From NCBI GenBank assembly GCA_963828825.1, contig CAWHGF010000004.1, positions 930,001 to 994,000 on the forward strand: 64,000 nucleotides of DNA, read 5' to 3'. Positions 17,857 to 26,187 of this stretch are shown piece after piece. The first letter of the stretch is position 1. Each line of letters opens with the position of its first letter. Made by a program: the position numbers and the translations under genes. The stretch is from Bog-473 sp963828825 (GTDB lineage Bacteria; Actinomycetota; Acidimicrobiia; Acidimicrobiales; RAAP-2). The notes under the pieces were generated by a model. The model was not told where the DNA came from. It saw only the letters and a list, made by a program, of their open reading frames with translations, and did not search any database.

Positions 17857-18519
17857 TCAGCGGCCGTCGCCAGAAACCAAGGCAGAGAGCTCATGCTCCT
17901 CTCCGGGGACCGCTACAACTCTCAGTGCGTCACGCACCTGCAACCACTCGCGGTTGCGCGTGTGCAGGCCCACGGCGGCATCGAAGCGGTTGAGTACGAC
18001 CACCACCGCGAAAGACAGAGCGCTCAGGGCATCGACGGTGAGCCGCACCGCGTTGATCGTCCCCAGCCCCGCGTCCGCCACCAGCACCACGACATCGGGG
18101 TCCAACGCCGTGCACAACGCGAGACAGTCACCGTCGGCGGCCAACGGCGAGCGCACCCCGCCGGCCGTCTCGACCAGACCCACGTCCACGGGATCGGCCG
18201 GCCAACGCAGCTCCGACGTGAGGTCTTGAATGGTGAAGGGCGGGCGGCCGAGCCACTCGGCCGCCATGGGTGGCGCCATGGCGACGTCGAACCAGCGGTG
18301 CGGCGGGCAGACGTCCTCGGCGGATTCGCCGCTGGCCGCGCCGAGCACCGCCGCGTCACGAGTGGCGGGGTCGTCGTCCGGTTCGAAGGATTGCGCCGGC
18401 TTGCGGGCGGCGACGCGTCGGCCCGCCGCACGGAGATCGGCCAGAAGACGGGCGGCCACCCACGTCTTGCCGACGTCGGTGCCGGTGCCGACGACGGCGA
18501 CCACACGGCGGGGGCGCAC
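17857..18519 (-). CDS. bioD: ATP-dependent dethiobiotin synthetase
   Basis: A 220-residue P-loop enzyme forming the ureido ring of dethiobiotin from 7,8-diaminopelargonate, CO2 and ATP. The N-terminal phosphate loop is VVGTGTDVGKTW (Lys18). ARKPAQSFEPDDD carries the CO2/diamine-binding Lys, and GLVETAGGVRSPLAADGD is the second signature. GTG 18519 begins six bases after the bioF stop and puts the P-loop at the usual residue 11; upstream codons in frame are antisense-like and lack a good start. It is the last gene of bioA-bioF-bioD. Length and motifs are normal. Confidence 0.95.
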   Translation of the reverse strand: MRPRRVVAVVGTGTDVGKTWVAARLLADLRAAGRRVAARKPAQSFEPDDDPATRDAAVLGAASGESAEDVCPPHRWFDVAMAPPMAAEWLGRPPFTIQDLTSELRWPADPVDVGLVETAGGVRSPLAADGDCLALCTALDPDVVVLVADAGLGTINAVRLTVDALSALSFAVVVVLNRFDAAVGLHTRNREWLQVRDALRVVAVPGEEHELSALVSGDGR

Positions 18520-18524
18520 GCCGG

Positions 18525-19865
18525 TCAGAGGGCGGCAGGTGTCGCCGTCGACGTCGCGTGCGGCAACTGGTGCGACGGTCGGCGCGGCAGCTGAACCAGC
18601 GCGTGTAACAACCGAGTGACATCCTCGTCGCTGTGTGCAGCCGACAGTGTGACTCGCAGCCGACTGGTGCCGACCGGCACCGTGGGCGGGCGGATGGCAG
18701 GCACCCACAGTCCCTCCTGCAACAGCGCGGCCGATGCCGTGAGCGCCGCCTGCTCGCTGCCGAGGACGACGGGGATGATGGGGCTCGGATGTCCGGGCGG
18801 TGCGAGTCCGGCCTCCGTGACCCGGTCGATCAGTGCGGCGAGGCGACCCTTCAGCGCGGCGCCCTCCGCTGATTGCACGATGCGGAGCGCGGCGAGTGCG
18901 GCGGCGGCGTCGGCCGGCGTGGGCGCGGTCGAGAAGATGTACGAGCGGGCCCGGTTGACCATGAGGTCGACGATGTCGCGCGACGCCGCCACGAAACCGC
19001 CGAGCGAGCCCAATGTCTTTGACAGCGTGCCGACCCGCACGACCGTTCTCCCTTGCACGCCGGCCCGGTCCCGGCCTCCCATCCCCCCGCCTCCGCCCCG
19101 CCCGGTGGCCGCCGGGAGGTTGGGGCCGAGGACGGCGTGGGCCTCATCGAGGACGAGGAGAGCGTTGTGGCGGTCGCAGAGTGCGACCAGTTCATCGACG
19201 GGGGCGACGTCCCCATCCATGGAGAAGACCGAGTCGGTGACGACGATCGTCGGCGCCGGGGTGGTCGCAGTGGGGGGTCCGGTGCCCGTGATGGAGCCGG
19301 TGCCGGTGTCGTCCGGGACGCTGCCGGTGCCGCTGCCGTCGGCCAGCAGCTGCCCGAGGTGATCCATGTCCCGGTGGCGGTAGACGGCCAGGGCGGAGCG
19401 AGACAGCCGGCACCCGTCGATGATGCTGGCGTGGTTCAACTCGTCCGACAACACGCGGACGCCCGGGCCACCGAGCGTGCTCAAGACCCCGAGGTTGGCG
19501 GCGAAACCGGTCGGGAAGCAGACGGCGGCCTCGGTCCCCTTCCATTCGGCCAGCGCCCGCTCCAGCTCGCTGTGGATTGGGCGCGTCCCGGTCACCAGGC
19601 GGGAGGCGCCTGAGCCGGCGCCCCAGCGGGCGAGCGCATCGTGGGCGGCCGCCACCACGGCCGGATGGGCACTCAATCCGAGATAGTCGTTGGACGCGAA
19701 CGAGACGACCGGCCCACCCCCGCCTTCGAGCACGCCGGATGGACCGAGGGCGTCGAACTCCCGGGGTGAGCGCCAGCGCCCCTCATCGACGAGCTGGGCC
19801 AGCCGGCCCCGGATCCGAGCATCCCACGGGGTGCCGTTGTCGTTGTCGTTGTCGGTGTCGGTCAT
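18525..19865 (-). CDS. bioF: 8-amino-7-oxononanoate synthase with low-complexity inserts
   Basis: A 446-residue PLP enzyme condensing pimeloyl-ACP/CoA with alanine, the first committed biotin step. Visible are SNDYLGLSAHP, GSGASRLVTGT, ELNHASIIDGCRLS, the PLP Asp and His in LVLDEAHAVLG (Asp240, His243) and the Schiff-base Lys283 in VGTLSKTLGSLGGF. Usual members are about 385 residues. The excess comes from a Gly/Thr/Pro run at about 177-206 and a Gly/Arg run at about 255-270, both in surface loops and both from repetitive DNA. ATG 19865 overlaps the bioA stop (ATGA), so translation is coupled. Confidence 0.95.
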   Translation of the reverse strand: MTDTDNDNDNGTPWDARIRGRLAQLVDEGRWRSPREFDALGPSGVLEGGGGPVVSFASNDYLGLSAHPAVVAAAHDALARWGAGSGASRLVTGTRPIHSELERALAEWKGTEAAVCFPTGFAANLGVLSTLGGPGVRVLSDELNHASIIDGCRLSRSALAVYRHRDMDHLGQLLADGSGTGSVPDDTGTGSITGTGPPTATTPAPTIVVTDSVFSMDGDVAPVDELVALCDRHNALLVLDEAHAVLGPNLPAATGRGGGGGMGGRDRAGVQGRTVVRVGTLSKTLGSLGGFVAASRDIVDLMVNRARSYIFSTAPTPADAAAALAALRIVQSAEGAALKGRLAALIDRVTEAGLAPPGHPSPIIPVVLGSEQAALTASAALLQEGLWVPAIRPPTVPVGTSRLRVTLSAAHSDEDVTRLLHALVQLPRRPSHQLPHATSTATPAAL

Positions 19866-21214
19866 GCGGATGGCGCGGCCGCGCCCGCCACGTCCTCCAG
19901 GCCCCCATCCAAGGCATCGACGACCCGCACGATCTCCTCCCCCGTGATCGTCAGCGGCGGCATCAGCACCACGACATCGCCCAGCGGACGCAGCAACACG
20001 CCTCGGGACACAGCACCCGCGCACACCCGGCGACCCCAGCGCAGCCCCGGCTCGGGCGGGGCCAGCTCGACACCCACCATCAGGCCGCGCTGGCGAATCT
20101 CGCGCACCGCCGCCCGGCCGGCGACCCGTTCTCTCAACAGGGACGAAAGCTGGTCGGCGCGCGCCCGCACGTTCCCCAGCACATCCCAGGCCTCAATCAG
20201 GCGCAGATGCTCGAGCGCCACCGCCGCCGCCAAGGCATTCCCCCCGTAGGAGTGACCGTGGTAGAAGGTCTCGGGCCCGAGGTCGGCGCCGAGGAACGCG
20301 CCGAACACCTCGCCCGACGCCACCGTGGCCGACATGGCCAGGTACCCGCCGGTGATCCCCTTACCCACACACATGAGGTCGGGCCGCACGCCGCATTGCT
20401 CGGAGGCGAACAACGTCCCGGTGCGCCCGAACCCGGTCGCCACCTCGTCGCAGATCAAGAGCGTGCCGGCCTGGCGGCAGGCCTCGCCGATCCGCCGCAC
20501 ATCGGACGCGGAGGCGCACAGCATGCCCGATGCACCCTGGACCAGCGGCTCGATGACGACGGAAGCCAGCTCCCCGCCGTGCGCCTCGATCGCCGCGCAC
20601 GCCTTGTCCGCCCAACCCGGATCCGCGTACCCCGGTGTGCGCACGACCGGGAAGCAGAGCGGCTCGAACACGGCACTGAACACGCCGCCATCGCCGAGAG
20701 AGAGCGCGCCGACGGTGTCGCCGTGGTACGCATCGCCGAGCGCGAGGAAGGCGCTGCGCCCAGAGACGCCGCGGTTGACCCAGTACTGGAAGGCGACCTT
20801 GAGCGCCTGCTCGACCGCGACCGCGCCATCCGCGGCGAACAGGAAGTGAGGGTCGTCGACCGGCACCACCGGGGCGAGGGCCTCGGCCAGTTCAACGACG
20901 ACAGTGTTGCCGTTGCCCAACATGGTGGAGTGGGCGATCTTGGCCGCCTGGGCCGCCAGGGCGGCGTCGAGCTCGGGGACGCGGTGCCCGAGCGTGTTCA
21001 CCCACAGGGAGGAGATCGCATCGAGGTAGCGGACCCCGTCGGCGTCGATCAGCTCCCGCCCCTCAGCCCGCTCAATGACGAGGGGCGCGTTGCCGGCGTA
21101 GGCCGCCATCTGGGTGAACCCGTGCCAGACCACAGCGGCGTCGCGCTCGACCCAGGTCCGGGTTTCTGGATCGGGACTCACACCACGCTTCTCGTCTGCA
21201 TCAGGGCCGTTCAC
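19862..21214 (-). CDS. bioA: Adenosylmethionine-8-amino-7-oxononanoate aminotransferase
   Basis: A 450-residue class III PLP aminotransferase that uses SAM as amino donor to make 7,8-diaminopelargonate. Key blocks are WVNTLGHRVPELDAALAAQA, FLALGDAYHGDTVGALSLG, VVIEPLVQGASGM, LLICDEVATGFGRTG with PLP Asp256, LMCVGKGITGG with Schiff-base Lys285, and TFYHGHSYGGNALAAAVALE. It heads bioA-bioF-bioD. Start ATG 21214 leaves a 62-bp gap to the divergent riboflavin synthase gene. I see no BirA-type or BioQ/BioR-type palindrome there, so its control is unclear. Confidence 0.96.
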   Translation of the reverse strand: MNGPDADEKRGVSPDPETRTWVERDAAVVWHGFTQMAAYAGNAPLVIERAEGRELIDADGVRYLDAISSLWVNTLGHRVPELDAALAAQAAKIAHSTMLGNGNTVVVELAEALAPVVPVDDPHFLFAADGAVAVEQALKVAFQYWVNRGVSGRSAFLALGDAYHGDTVGALSLGDGGVFSAVFEPLCFPVVRTPGYADPGWADKACAAIEAHGGELASVVIEPLVQGASGMLCASASDVRRIGEACRQAGTLLICDEVATGFGRTGTLFASEQCGVRPDLMCVGKGITGGYLAMSATVASGEVFGAFLGADLGPETFYHGHSYGGNALAAAVALEHLRLIEAWDVLGNVRARADQLSSLLRERVAGRAAVREIRQRGLMVGVELAPPEPGLRWGRRVCAGAVSRGVLLRPLGDVVVLMPPLTITGEEIVRVVDALDGGLEDVAGAAAPSA

Positions 21215-21276
21215 CCGCCAATTGTGGACCAGACGGCGGCGGCCGGACCAGGCGACGCCGTGCGCGACAATGGATC

Positions 21277-21753
21277 ATGGATCTGATCGGCGTGGTCGAC
21301 ACCATGTTCGCCCGCTACGACATGGGCGCCGAGGCGCTCGATGAGCTGTCCGAATGCCCTGGGTACGGCACCCGATTCACCACTCTTCGCCGCACAGTCC
21401 CCGGCTTCAAGGACCTGGCCGTGGCGGCCAAGAAGATGATCGAGGAGGACGGCTGCCGCATCGTCGTCGCCCTCGGCATGCCCGGCCGGGAGAAGGTGGA
21501 CAAGGTCTGCGCCCACGAGGCCTCCACCGGGATCATGACGGCCCAGCTGATGACGAACACGCCCATCCTGGAGGTCTTCGTCCACGAGGACGAGTCCGAC
21601 GATCCGGCCGAGCTGGCCATGGTGTTCAAGAACCGCTCGCGCGACCACGCCCGCAACGCGTATCTGATGCTCTACGAGCCCGAGCAGCTCACCGCCCGGG
21701 CCGGCCAGGGCATCCGCCAGGGCTTCGTCCACGCCGGGCCGCTCGAGGTCTAG
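21277..21753 (+). CDS. ribC: Archaeal-type riboflavin synthase
   Basis: A 158-residue protein matching the archaeal riboflavin synthase (RibC, EC 2.5.1.9), which is related to lumazine synthase and not to the bacterial two-domain RibE. The match runs over the whole length: IGVVDTMFARYDMG, TVPGFKDLAVAAKKMIEEDG, RIVVALGMPGREKVDKVC, AHEASTGIMTAQLMTNTPIL, EVFVHEDESDDPAELA and RQGFVHAGP at the end. The enzyme dismutates two 6,7-dimethyl-8-ribityllumazine molecules to riboflavin, the precursor of FMN, FAD and F420-linked flavins. No other rib gene is adjacent. It is divergent from bioA. Transfer from archaea or deep shared ancestry are both possible. Confidence 0.88.
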   Translation: MDLIGVVDTMFARYDMGAEALDELSECPGYGTRFTTLRRTVPGFKDLAVAAKKMIEEDGCRIVVALGMPGREKVDKVCAHEASTGIMTAQLMTNTPILEVFVHEDESDDPAELAMVFKNRSRDHARNAYLMLYEPEQLTARAGQGIRQGFVHAGPLEV

Positions 21754-21754
21754 G

Positions 21755-22110
21755 CATAGGCCGAAGCGGGCCGCTCCCGTACGAGTTGATCCAGGCCACC
21801 GAGAACGCCGACCCGTCCGAGCTCAGGCTGCTGAGCGTGGCGAGCGTCCTCCCGTTCTCCGCCATGGTGATCTAGTTGGCGTTGAAGGACGCCGGCGATC
21901 CCTTCGTCCCGGCCGCGTCGATCACCGCCGAGCCCGAGTGGTTGACCTGGCCGAAGTCGGCCAGTGGCATCTCGCTGCAGAACAGGACGGTGCACGAGGA
22001 GGGCGCCTCGGCGATCACCTCGGCCGAGCACCGGGCGAAGCTTCCGGTCTGCGTGATCGAGAACGTCCAGCCGGCCGTCGCGTCCTTGATCATCAGCGTG
22101 ACCGACACAC
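21755..22110 (-). pseudogene. Remnant of a peptidase G1 (eqolisin-like) domain
   Basis: On the minus strand, SVTLMIKDATAGWTFSITQT, then RCSAEVIAEAPSS, PLADFGQVNHSGSAVID, an in-frame TAG (21872-21874), then ITMAENGRTLATLSSLSSDG and FSVAWINSYG. This is the C-terminal third of the A4/G1 glutamic peptidase family, with the conserved SAEWIxEAPS pattern (here SAEVIAEAPS). The stop is where a Gln codon (CAG) would fit. The upstream catalytic half is not found in a single frame. Its end runs into the antisense of ribC. Secreted acid peptidases of this type are common in Acidimicrobiia (family knowledge). I take it as a decayed gene. Confidence 0.7.
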
Positions 22111-22306
22111 GAGTTGGAGCCGACGCGGCAGCCGGCAGAAGGACTTTGTGCGTGAACACCCCCGATCGTGGGCTCATTCGAGCCGATACCCACCAGACCA
22201 GACGCATCCGGCCCGGGATGGGCCACGGCCCTTGCGGCCGTGCCACGCACTCTGCGGCACACGGCGCCGGCCGACGCACCCCCGTACGTGTGGGTACGGC
22301 GGAGGA

Positions 22307-23509
22307 TCAGGGATCTCGCGGCAGGCCGAGAACCCTTTCGGCCACGATGTTGCGCTGGACCTCGGCCGTGCCGCCGCCGACGGTCAGGGCCGGGGCGAAC
22401 AGGAAGCCACGGGACCAGGTCGAGTCGGGCGGCGTGGTGGCGGGCGGCGTGGTGGCGGGCAGCGTGGTGGCGGGCGGCGTGGCGGGCGCCGGCGTGGTGG
22501 CGCTGGATCGGCCCCAACCGCCCACCGGGCCGGTCCCGGCCAGCATGGCGTGGGGGCCGGCCAAATCCCGGCCCAGGTCCATGATGTGCTGGCCGTGGGC
22601 GTCGGCGATGGCCTTGCGGACCGAGGCCTCGGCTCCCGGAGCCCGCCCCGCCAGGACAGCCGAGACCATCCGCAGGCGCAGCACCCGGAGGATCTGGGCC
22701 TCTATCCAGACGTCGACCAGGCGGTCGCGGGTCGAGGGATCGGGCGCCCCGCCGGCGCCCCGGATCAGATCCACGAGATCCTCGGCCGTCGGGCCCATCC
22801 CCCACAGCGCACCCTCGCCCGACAGCGAGACACGCTCGTTGCCCAGCGTGACCTTGGCCAGCTCCCATCCAGCGTGCTCGGGCCCGACGAGATGGTCCGC
22901 CGGGATGCGCACGTCGGTCAGGAACACCTCGTTGAAGGCGTGCTCCCCCGTCATGTCGATCAACGGCCGGATGTCGATGCCCGTCGCATTCATGGGGCAG
23001 ATGAAGTAACTGATCCCCATGTGCTTCGTCGCCGTCGGATCGGTTCGGGCGAGCAAGATCCCCCACTTGGCGATATGCGCGTAGCTCGTCCACACCTTCT
23101 GCCCGTTGACGACCCAATGCTCGCCGTCGCGCTCGGCCCTGGTCGTGAGCGAGGCCAGGTCGGAGCCGGCGCCGGGCTCGGAGAACAGCTGGCACCAGAA
23201 GTCCTCCCCGCTGAGCAGCGGCCAGAGCCAGCGGTCCTTCTGCTCCTCCGTGCCGGCGTACATAAGGGTGGGCCCCGCCCAGCCGATGCCGATCGGGTTG
23301 ATCGGGCGCCTGACGCCGCACCGCCGCAGCTCCTCGTCGATCATCAGCTGGGTCAGCGGATCGGCATCGAGCCCGTACGGGGTGGCCCAGTGGGGCGCCA
23401 CATAACCGGCCTCGGCCAGCTGGCGCCCGGTCGGGTGCGGATGCTCCTCGAGCCATTCCCGCACCTGGCGCCGGCGGGGATCGTCGTCGCCGGGGAGGCC
23501 GAGGTCCAC
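22307..23509 (-). CDS. Acyl-CoA dehydrogenase with Thr/Pro repeat insert
   Basis: A 400-residue acyl-CoA dehydrogenase: WCQLFSEPGAGSDLASLTTR is the FAD/substrate loop, HWVVNGQKVWTSYAHIAKWG and GISYFICPMNATGI follow, and the C-terminal tail GGGTAEVQRNIVAERVLGLPRDP carries the FAD-dimer signature. At about 330-365, just before the last helix, there is a run of TPPATTLPATTPPATT-type repeats, encoded by GGCGTGGTGGCGGGC units; most relatives lack it. It is divergent from a FadD-type ligase gene (211-bp gap), so the two probably work on one acid. No KstR-like site is seen in that gap. Confidence 0.9.
   Translation of the reverse strand: MDLGLPGDDDPRRRQVREWLEEHPHPTGRQLAEAGYVAPHWATPYGLDADPLTQLMIDEELRRCGVRRPINPIGIGWAGPTLMYAGTEEQKDRWLWPLLSGEDFWCQLFSEPGAGSDLASLTTRAERDGEHWVVNGQKVWTSYAHIAKWGILLARTDPTATKHMGISYFICPMNATGIDIRPLIDMTGEHAFNEVFLTDVRIPADHLVGPEHAGWELAKVTLGNERVSLSGEGALWGMGPTAEDLVDLIRGAGGAPDPSTRDRLVDVWIEAQILRVLRLRMVSAVLAGRAPGAEASVRKAIADAHGQHIMDLGRDLAGPHAMLAGTGPVGGWGRSSATTPAPATPPATTLPATTPPATTPPDSTWSRGFLFAPALTVGGGTAEVQRNIVAERVLGLPRDP
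22434..22500. repeat. 15-bp tandem repeat inside the acyl-CoA dehydrogenase gene
   Basis: About four imperfect copies of GGCGTGGTGGCGGGC, in frame, encode the Thr/Pro/Ala insert described for the surrounding gene. Confidence 0.85.
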
Positions 23510-23720
23510 GCGCGGAGCGTAGGCTCATCGCCTCGCTTCACGCATCTGTGCGGGGCGGGGGGTCCCGGAAACTTGTCCGTGGAGCAACTGGAGTGGTCGA
23601 ATTGGTTGAGTCGGTTGGGGTTGGGTGGGGTGGATCGATTGGGTGGGTTGGATCGGTCAGCGCGGTCGGGATGCGGCAGCGGCACCGCCGTCTCGCCGGC
23701 GCGGCAGGATGGAGCGAGGC

Positions 23721-25346
23721 ATGAGCGACTGGAACTACGCAGACGTCTGGGAGATCGTGGCGGACGTGCAGCCAGAGGCGATCGCCGTCACCCAGGGCGA
23801 CCGCAACATTCCGTGGCAGGACTTCGACCGCGGGGCCGACGGCGTCGCGCAGTTCCTCCTCGATCTCGGCGCCCTGCAGCAGGACAAGGTGGCGATCTAC
23901 CTCTACAACTGCCCCGAGTACCTGCAGACCACCTTCGCGGCCGTCAAGGTCGGTCTCGTCCCCGTCAACACCAACTACCGCTACGGCGACGACGAGCTGA
24001 GCTACCTGTGGGAGAACGCCGACGCGATAGCCGTCGTCTTCCACGGGGCGTTCGCCGACCGCATCGAGGGCATCCTCGATCGGGTGCCCGGCGTGAAGGG
24101 CTGGCTCTGGGTCGACGACGGATCAGGCCCGTGTCCCGACTGGGCCACCCCCTACGAGGACGCCGCCAAGTCGGCCATCGCGCGGGTGCGCGCGCCGTGG
24201 GGCCGCAGCGGCGACGACCTCTACATGCTCTACACGGGCGGCACGACCGGCATGCCCAAGGGTGTGATGTGGCGCCAGGACGACCTCTTCGCGCGGCTGA
24301 TCGACGGCGGCGTGCGCCACTACGACGTCAACGGCGGGCTCGAGCCGGTGCGGGCCGCGCTGGAGGCGAGCCCCGGCGGGGTCACGCTGCTGCCGGCCTG
24401 CCCGCTCATGCACGGGACCGGGGCGTTCACCGCTCACACGGTGCTCGCCGAGGGCGGCCGGATCTGCCTGCTCGAGTCCCGCTGGTACGACCCGACCGAG
24501 ATGCTCGACACGATCGAGCGCGAGAAGGTCAACGCCCTGGTCATAGTGGGCGACCCGTTCTCGGTCCCCCTGCTGGCCGTGCTCGACACGCATCCGGGGA
24601 AGTGGGACCTGAGCTCGCTCGTCATGGTGATCTCGTCGGGGGCCATGTGGAGCGAGCCGGTGAAGCAACAGTTGCTCGCCCACCACCCCTCGATGCTCCT
24701 GGCCGACGCCTTCAGCTCGTCGGAGGCGCTCGGCATGGGCATGTCCGTGTCGGGTGGCGGTGCGGCGGCCAAGACGGCGTCGTTCACCCTCGGCCCCGAC
24801 GTCCGGGTGCTCACCGAGGACGGCCGCCAGGTGGAGCCCGGCTCCGACGAGGTGGGCGTACTGGCGCTGGGTGGGCGCAACCCGCTCGGCTACTACAAGG
24901 ACGAGGAGAAGTCCGACCGGACCTTCAAGGAGATCGACGGGGTCCGCTACTCCATCCCGGGCGACTACGCCCGGGTGGACGCCGACGGGACCATCCACCT
25001 GTTGGGCCGGGGGTCGGTCTCCATCAACTCGGGCGGCGAGAAGATCTTCCCCGAGGAGGTCGAGGAGGCGCTCAAGACGCACGACGCCGTGCGGGACGCC
25101 ATCGTGGTGGGGATCCCGCACCCGACATACGGCGAGCAGATCGTGGCTGTGGTCGAGCTGAACGACGGCTTCCCCGAGCCGACGGAGGCCGAACTGATTG
25201 CGCACGTGAAGGAACACCTGGCCTCGTTCAAGGCACCCCGGCGCGTCCGCGTCGTCACCACCATCGGGCGGGCGCCCAACGGCAAGGTCGACTACAAGCG
25301 CCATCGGGCCGAGTCGATGGACGAGGTCGGGGTCGCCGCCAACTGA
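23721..25346 (+). CDS. Acyl-CoA synthetase (FadD, FadD19-like group)
   Basis: A 541-residue AMP-forming ligase that activates a carboxylic acid to its CoA thioester. The P-loop-like motif is MLYTGGTTGMPKGVMWRQDD, the A5 motif is ADAFSSSEALGMG, the A7/A8 region is YSIPGDYARVDADGTIHLLGRGSVSINSGGEKIFPEEVE (shown in pieces: IPGDYARVDADG, LLGRGSVSINSGG) and the A10 Lys is in APNGKVDYKRHR. The MWRQDD and GRGSVSINSGGEK variants are typical of FadD17/19-type steroid and long-chain ligases. ATG 23721 follows GGAGCGAGG. It is divergent from the acyl-CoA dehydrogenase gene and has no KstR-like site upstream. Confidence 0.9.
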   Translation: MSDWNYADVWEIVADVQPEAIAVTQGDRNIPWQDFDRGADGVAQFLLDLGALQQDKVAIYLYNCPEYLQTTFAAVKVGLVPVNTNYRYGDDELSYLWENADAIAVVFHGAFADRIEGILDRVPGVKGWLWVDDGSGPCPDWATPYEDAAKSAIARVRAPWGRSGDDLYMLYTGGTTGMPKGVMWRQDDLFARLIDGGVRHYDVNGGLEPVRAALEASPGGVTLLPACPLMHGTGAFTAHTVLAEGGRICLLESRWYDPTEMLDTIEREKVNALVIVGDPFSVPLLAVLDTHPGKWDLSSLVMVISSGAMWSEPVKQQLLAHHPSMLLADAFSSSEALGMGMSVSGGGAAAKTASFTLGPDVRVLTEDGRQVEPGSDEVGVLALGGRNPLGYYKDEEKSDRTFKEIDGVRYSIPGDYARVDADGTIHLLGRGSVSINSGGEKIFPEEVEEALKTHDAVRDAIVVGIPHPTYGEQIVAVVELNDGFPEPTEAELIAHVKEHLASFKAPRRVRVVTTIGRAPNGKVDYKRHRAESMDEVGVAAN

Positions 25347-25390
25347 AACGTGGTGGCTCGGGTTGCGGCCAGGCCGGCCCCTGCACCGAG

Positions 25391-25510
25391 CTGAGCCGGA
25401 CCGCGCTGAGCCGGACCGCGCTGAGCCGGACCGCGCTGAGCCGGACCGCGCTGAGCCGGACCGCCCTGAGCCGGACCACGCTGAGCCGGACCGCGCTGAG
25501 CCAGAATGAG
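25391..25510. repeat. 15-bp minisatellite, eight copies
   Basis: Seven full copies of CTGAGCCGGACCGCG (with single changes in copies five and six) and an eighth degenerate copy fill the gap after the ligase gene. The last copy overlaps the start codon region of the next gene, so the repeat replaces a normal 5' leader. Confidence 0.97.
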
Positions 25511-26144
25511 GCGTATGTTCATCGCCCCGGTCGACGCCACACGTGGCGAGGGCGAGTGGCGCTCCTTCGTGGCGTCCCATCCGTTCGGCCACCTGGTCGC
25601 GCCGGGTGGCCCCGGGCGCGACCTGCCTGTCGTCGTGCCTACGCAGTTCGTACTCGACGGCGACACCGTGTGGCTGCATCTCGTGCGCGCCAACCCGGTG
25701 TTCGCTGCGCTGGCCGAGAACCCGCGGGTGGTGCTGAGCGTGGCCGACGACTGGGCCTTCATCCCGTCGTCGTGGAAGGTGGTCGGTGACGAGGACCCGG
25801 CCCTCGGGATCCCGACGACCTACTACGGCGCGGTGCAGCTGGCCGGCACCGCAAGGGTGCACGACGAACGGACGGAACCAGGCAGCGTGGCCGCAATTCT
25901 GCGGCGCCAGCTGGCGACGTTCCAACCGGACGTCGAGGTGGCCGACCCGGGCGAGTCCCACGCCGCCAAGCTGCTCGGGATCCTCGGGATCGCGATCACC
26001 GTGGAGCAGGTGTCAGCCAAGTTCAAGTACGGCGGCAATGTCGACGAGCCGCACCGCCGGGCCGTGGTGGAACACCTGCATCAGCGCGGCGGGGCCGGTG
26101 ACGCCGCCGCCGCAGAACACGTGGTGCGGCGGCTGCGGAGCTGA
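25506..26144 (+). CDS. PaiB-like FMN-binding protein
   Basis: A 212-residue protein of the PaiB / FMN-binding negative transcriptional regulator family (split-barrel fold). Visible are FVASHPFGHLVAPG, VVPTQFVLDGDTVWLHLVRANPVFAAL (shown in full as VVPTQFVLDG and LHLVRANP), ISYIPSSW-like FIPSSWKV, the TTYYGAVQLAGTARV strand, and the GIAITVEQVSAKFKYGGN C-terminal signature. Bacillus PaiB represses sporulation and degradative genes; most actinobacterial members are unstudied and may simply bind flavin. The start is ATG 25506 or ATG 25515; the second would give MFIAP, close to the usual N-terminus. It has only the minisatellite as leader. Confidence 0.8.
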   Translation: MRRMFIAPVDATRGEGEWRSFVASHPFGHLVAPGGPGRDLPVVVPTQFVLDGDTVWLHLVRANPVFAALAENPRVVLSVADDWAFIPSSWKVVGDEDPALGIPTTYYGAVQLAGTARVHDERTEPGSVAAILRRQLATFQPDVEVADPGESHAAKLLGILGIAITVEQVSAKFKYGGNVDEPHRRAVVEHLHQRGGAGDAAAAEHVVRRLRS

Positions 26145-26187
26145 GTCAGGGGGCTGGGACTCCGCGTGGCGGCGGCTGTAGCGGTGG

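Noticed and set aside
21215..21276. Biotin-responsive riboswitch or BirA-type operator before bioA
   Set aside because: The 62-bp gap has no long palindrome or aptamer-like structure that I can defend.
21938..25789. Very long open frame through the acyl-CoA dehydrogenase and ligase genes (plus strand)
   Set aside because: It is antisense to one real gene and out of frame with the next; its residues are Arg/Gly/Pro-rich as expected for a GC-driven shadow, with no domain.
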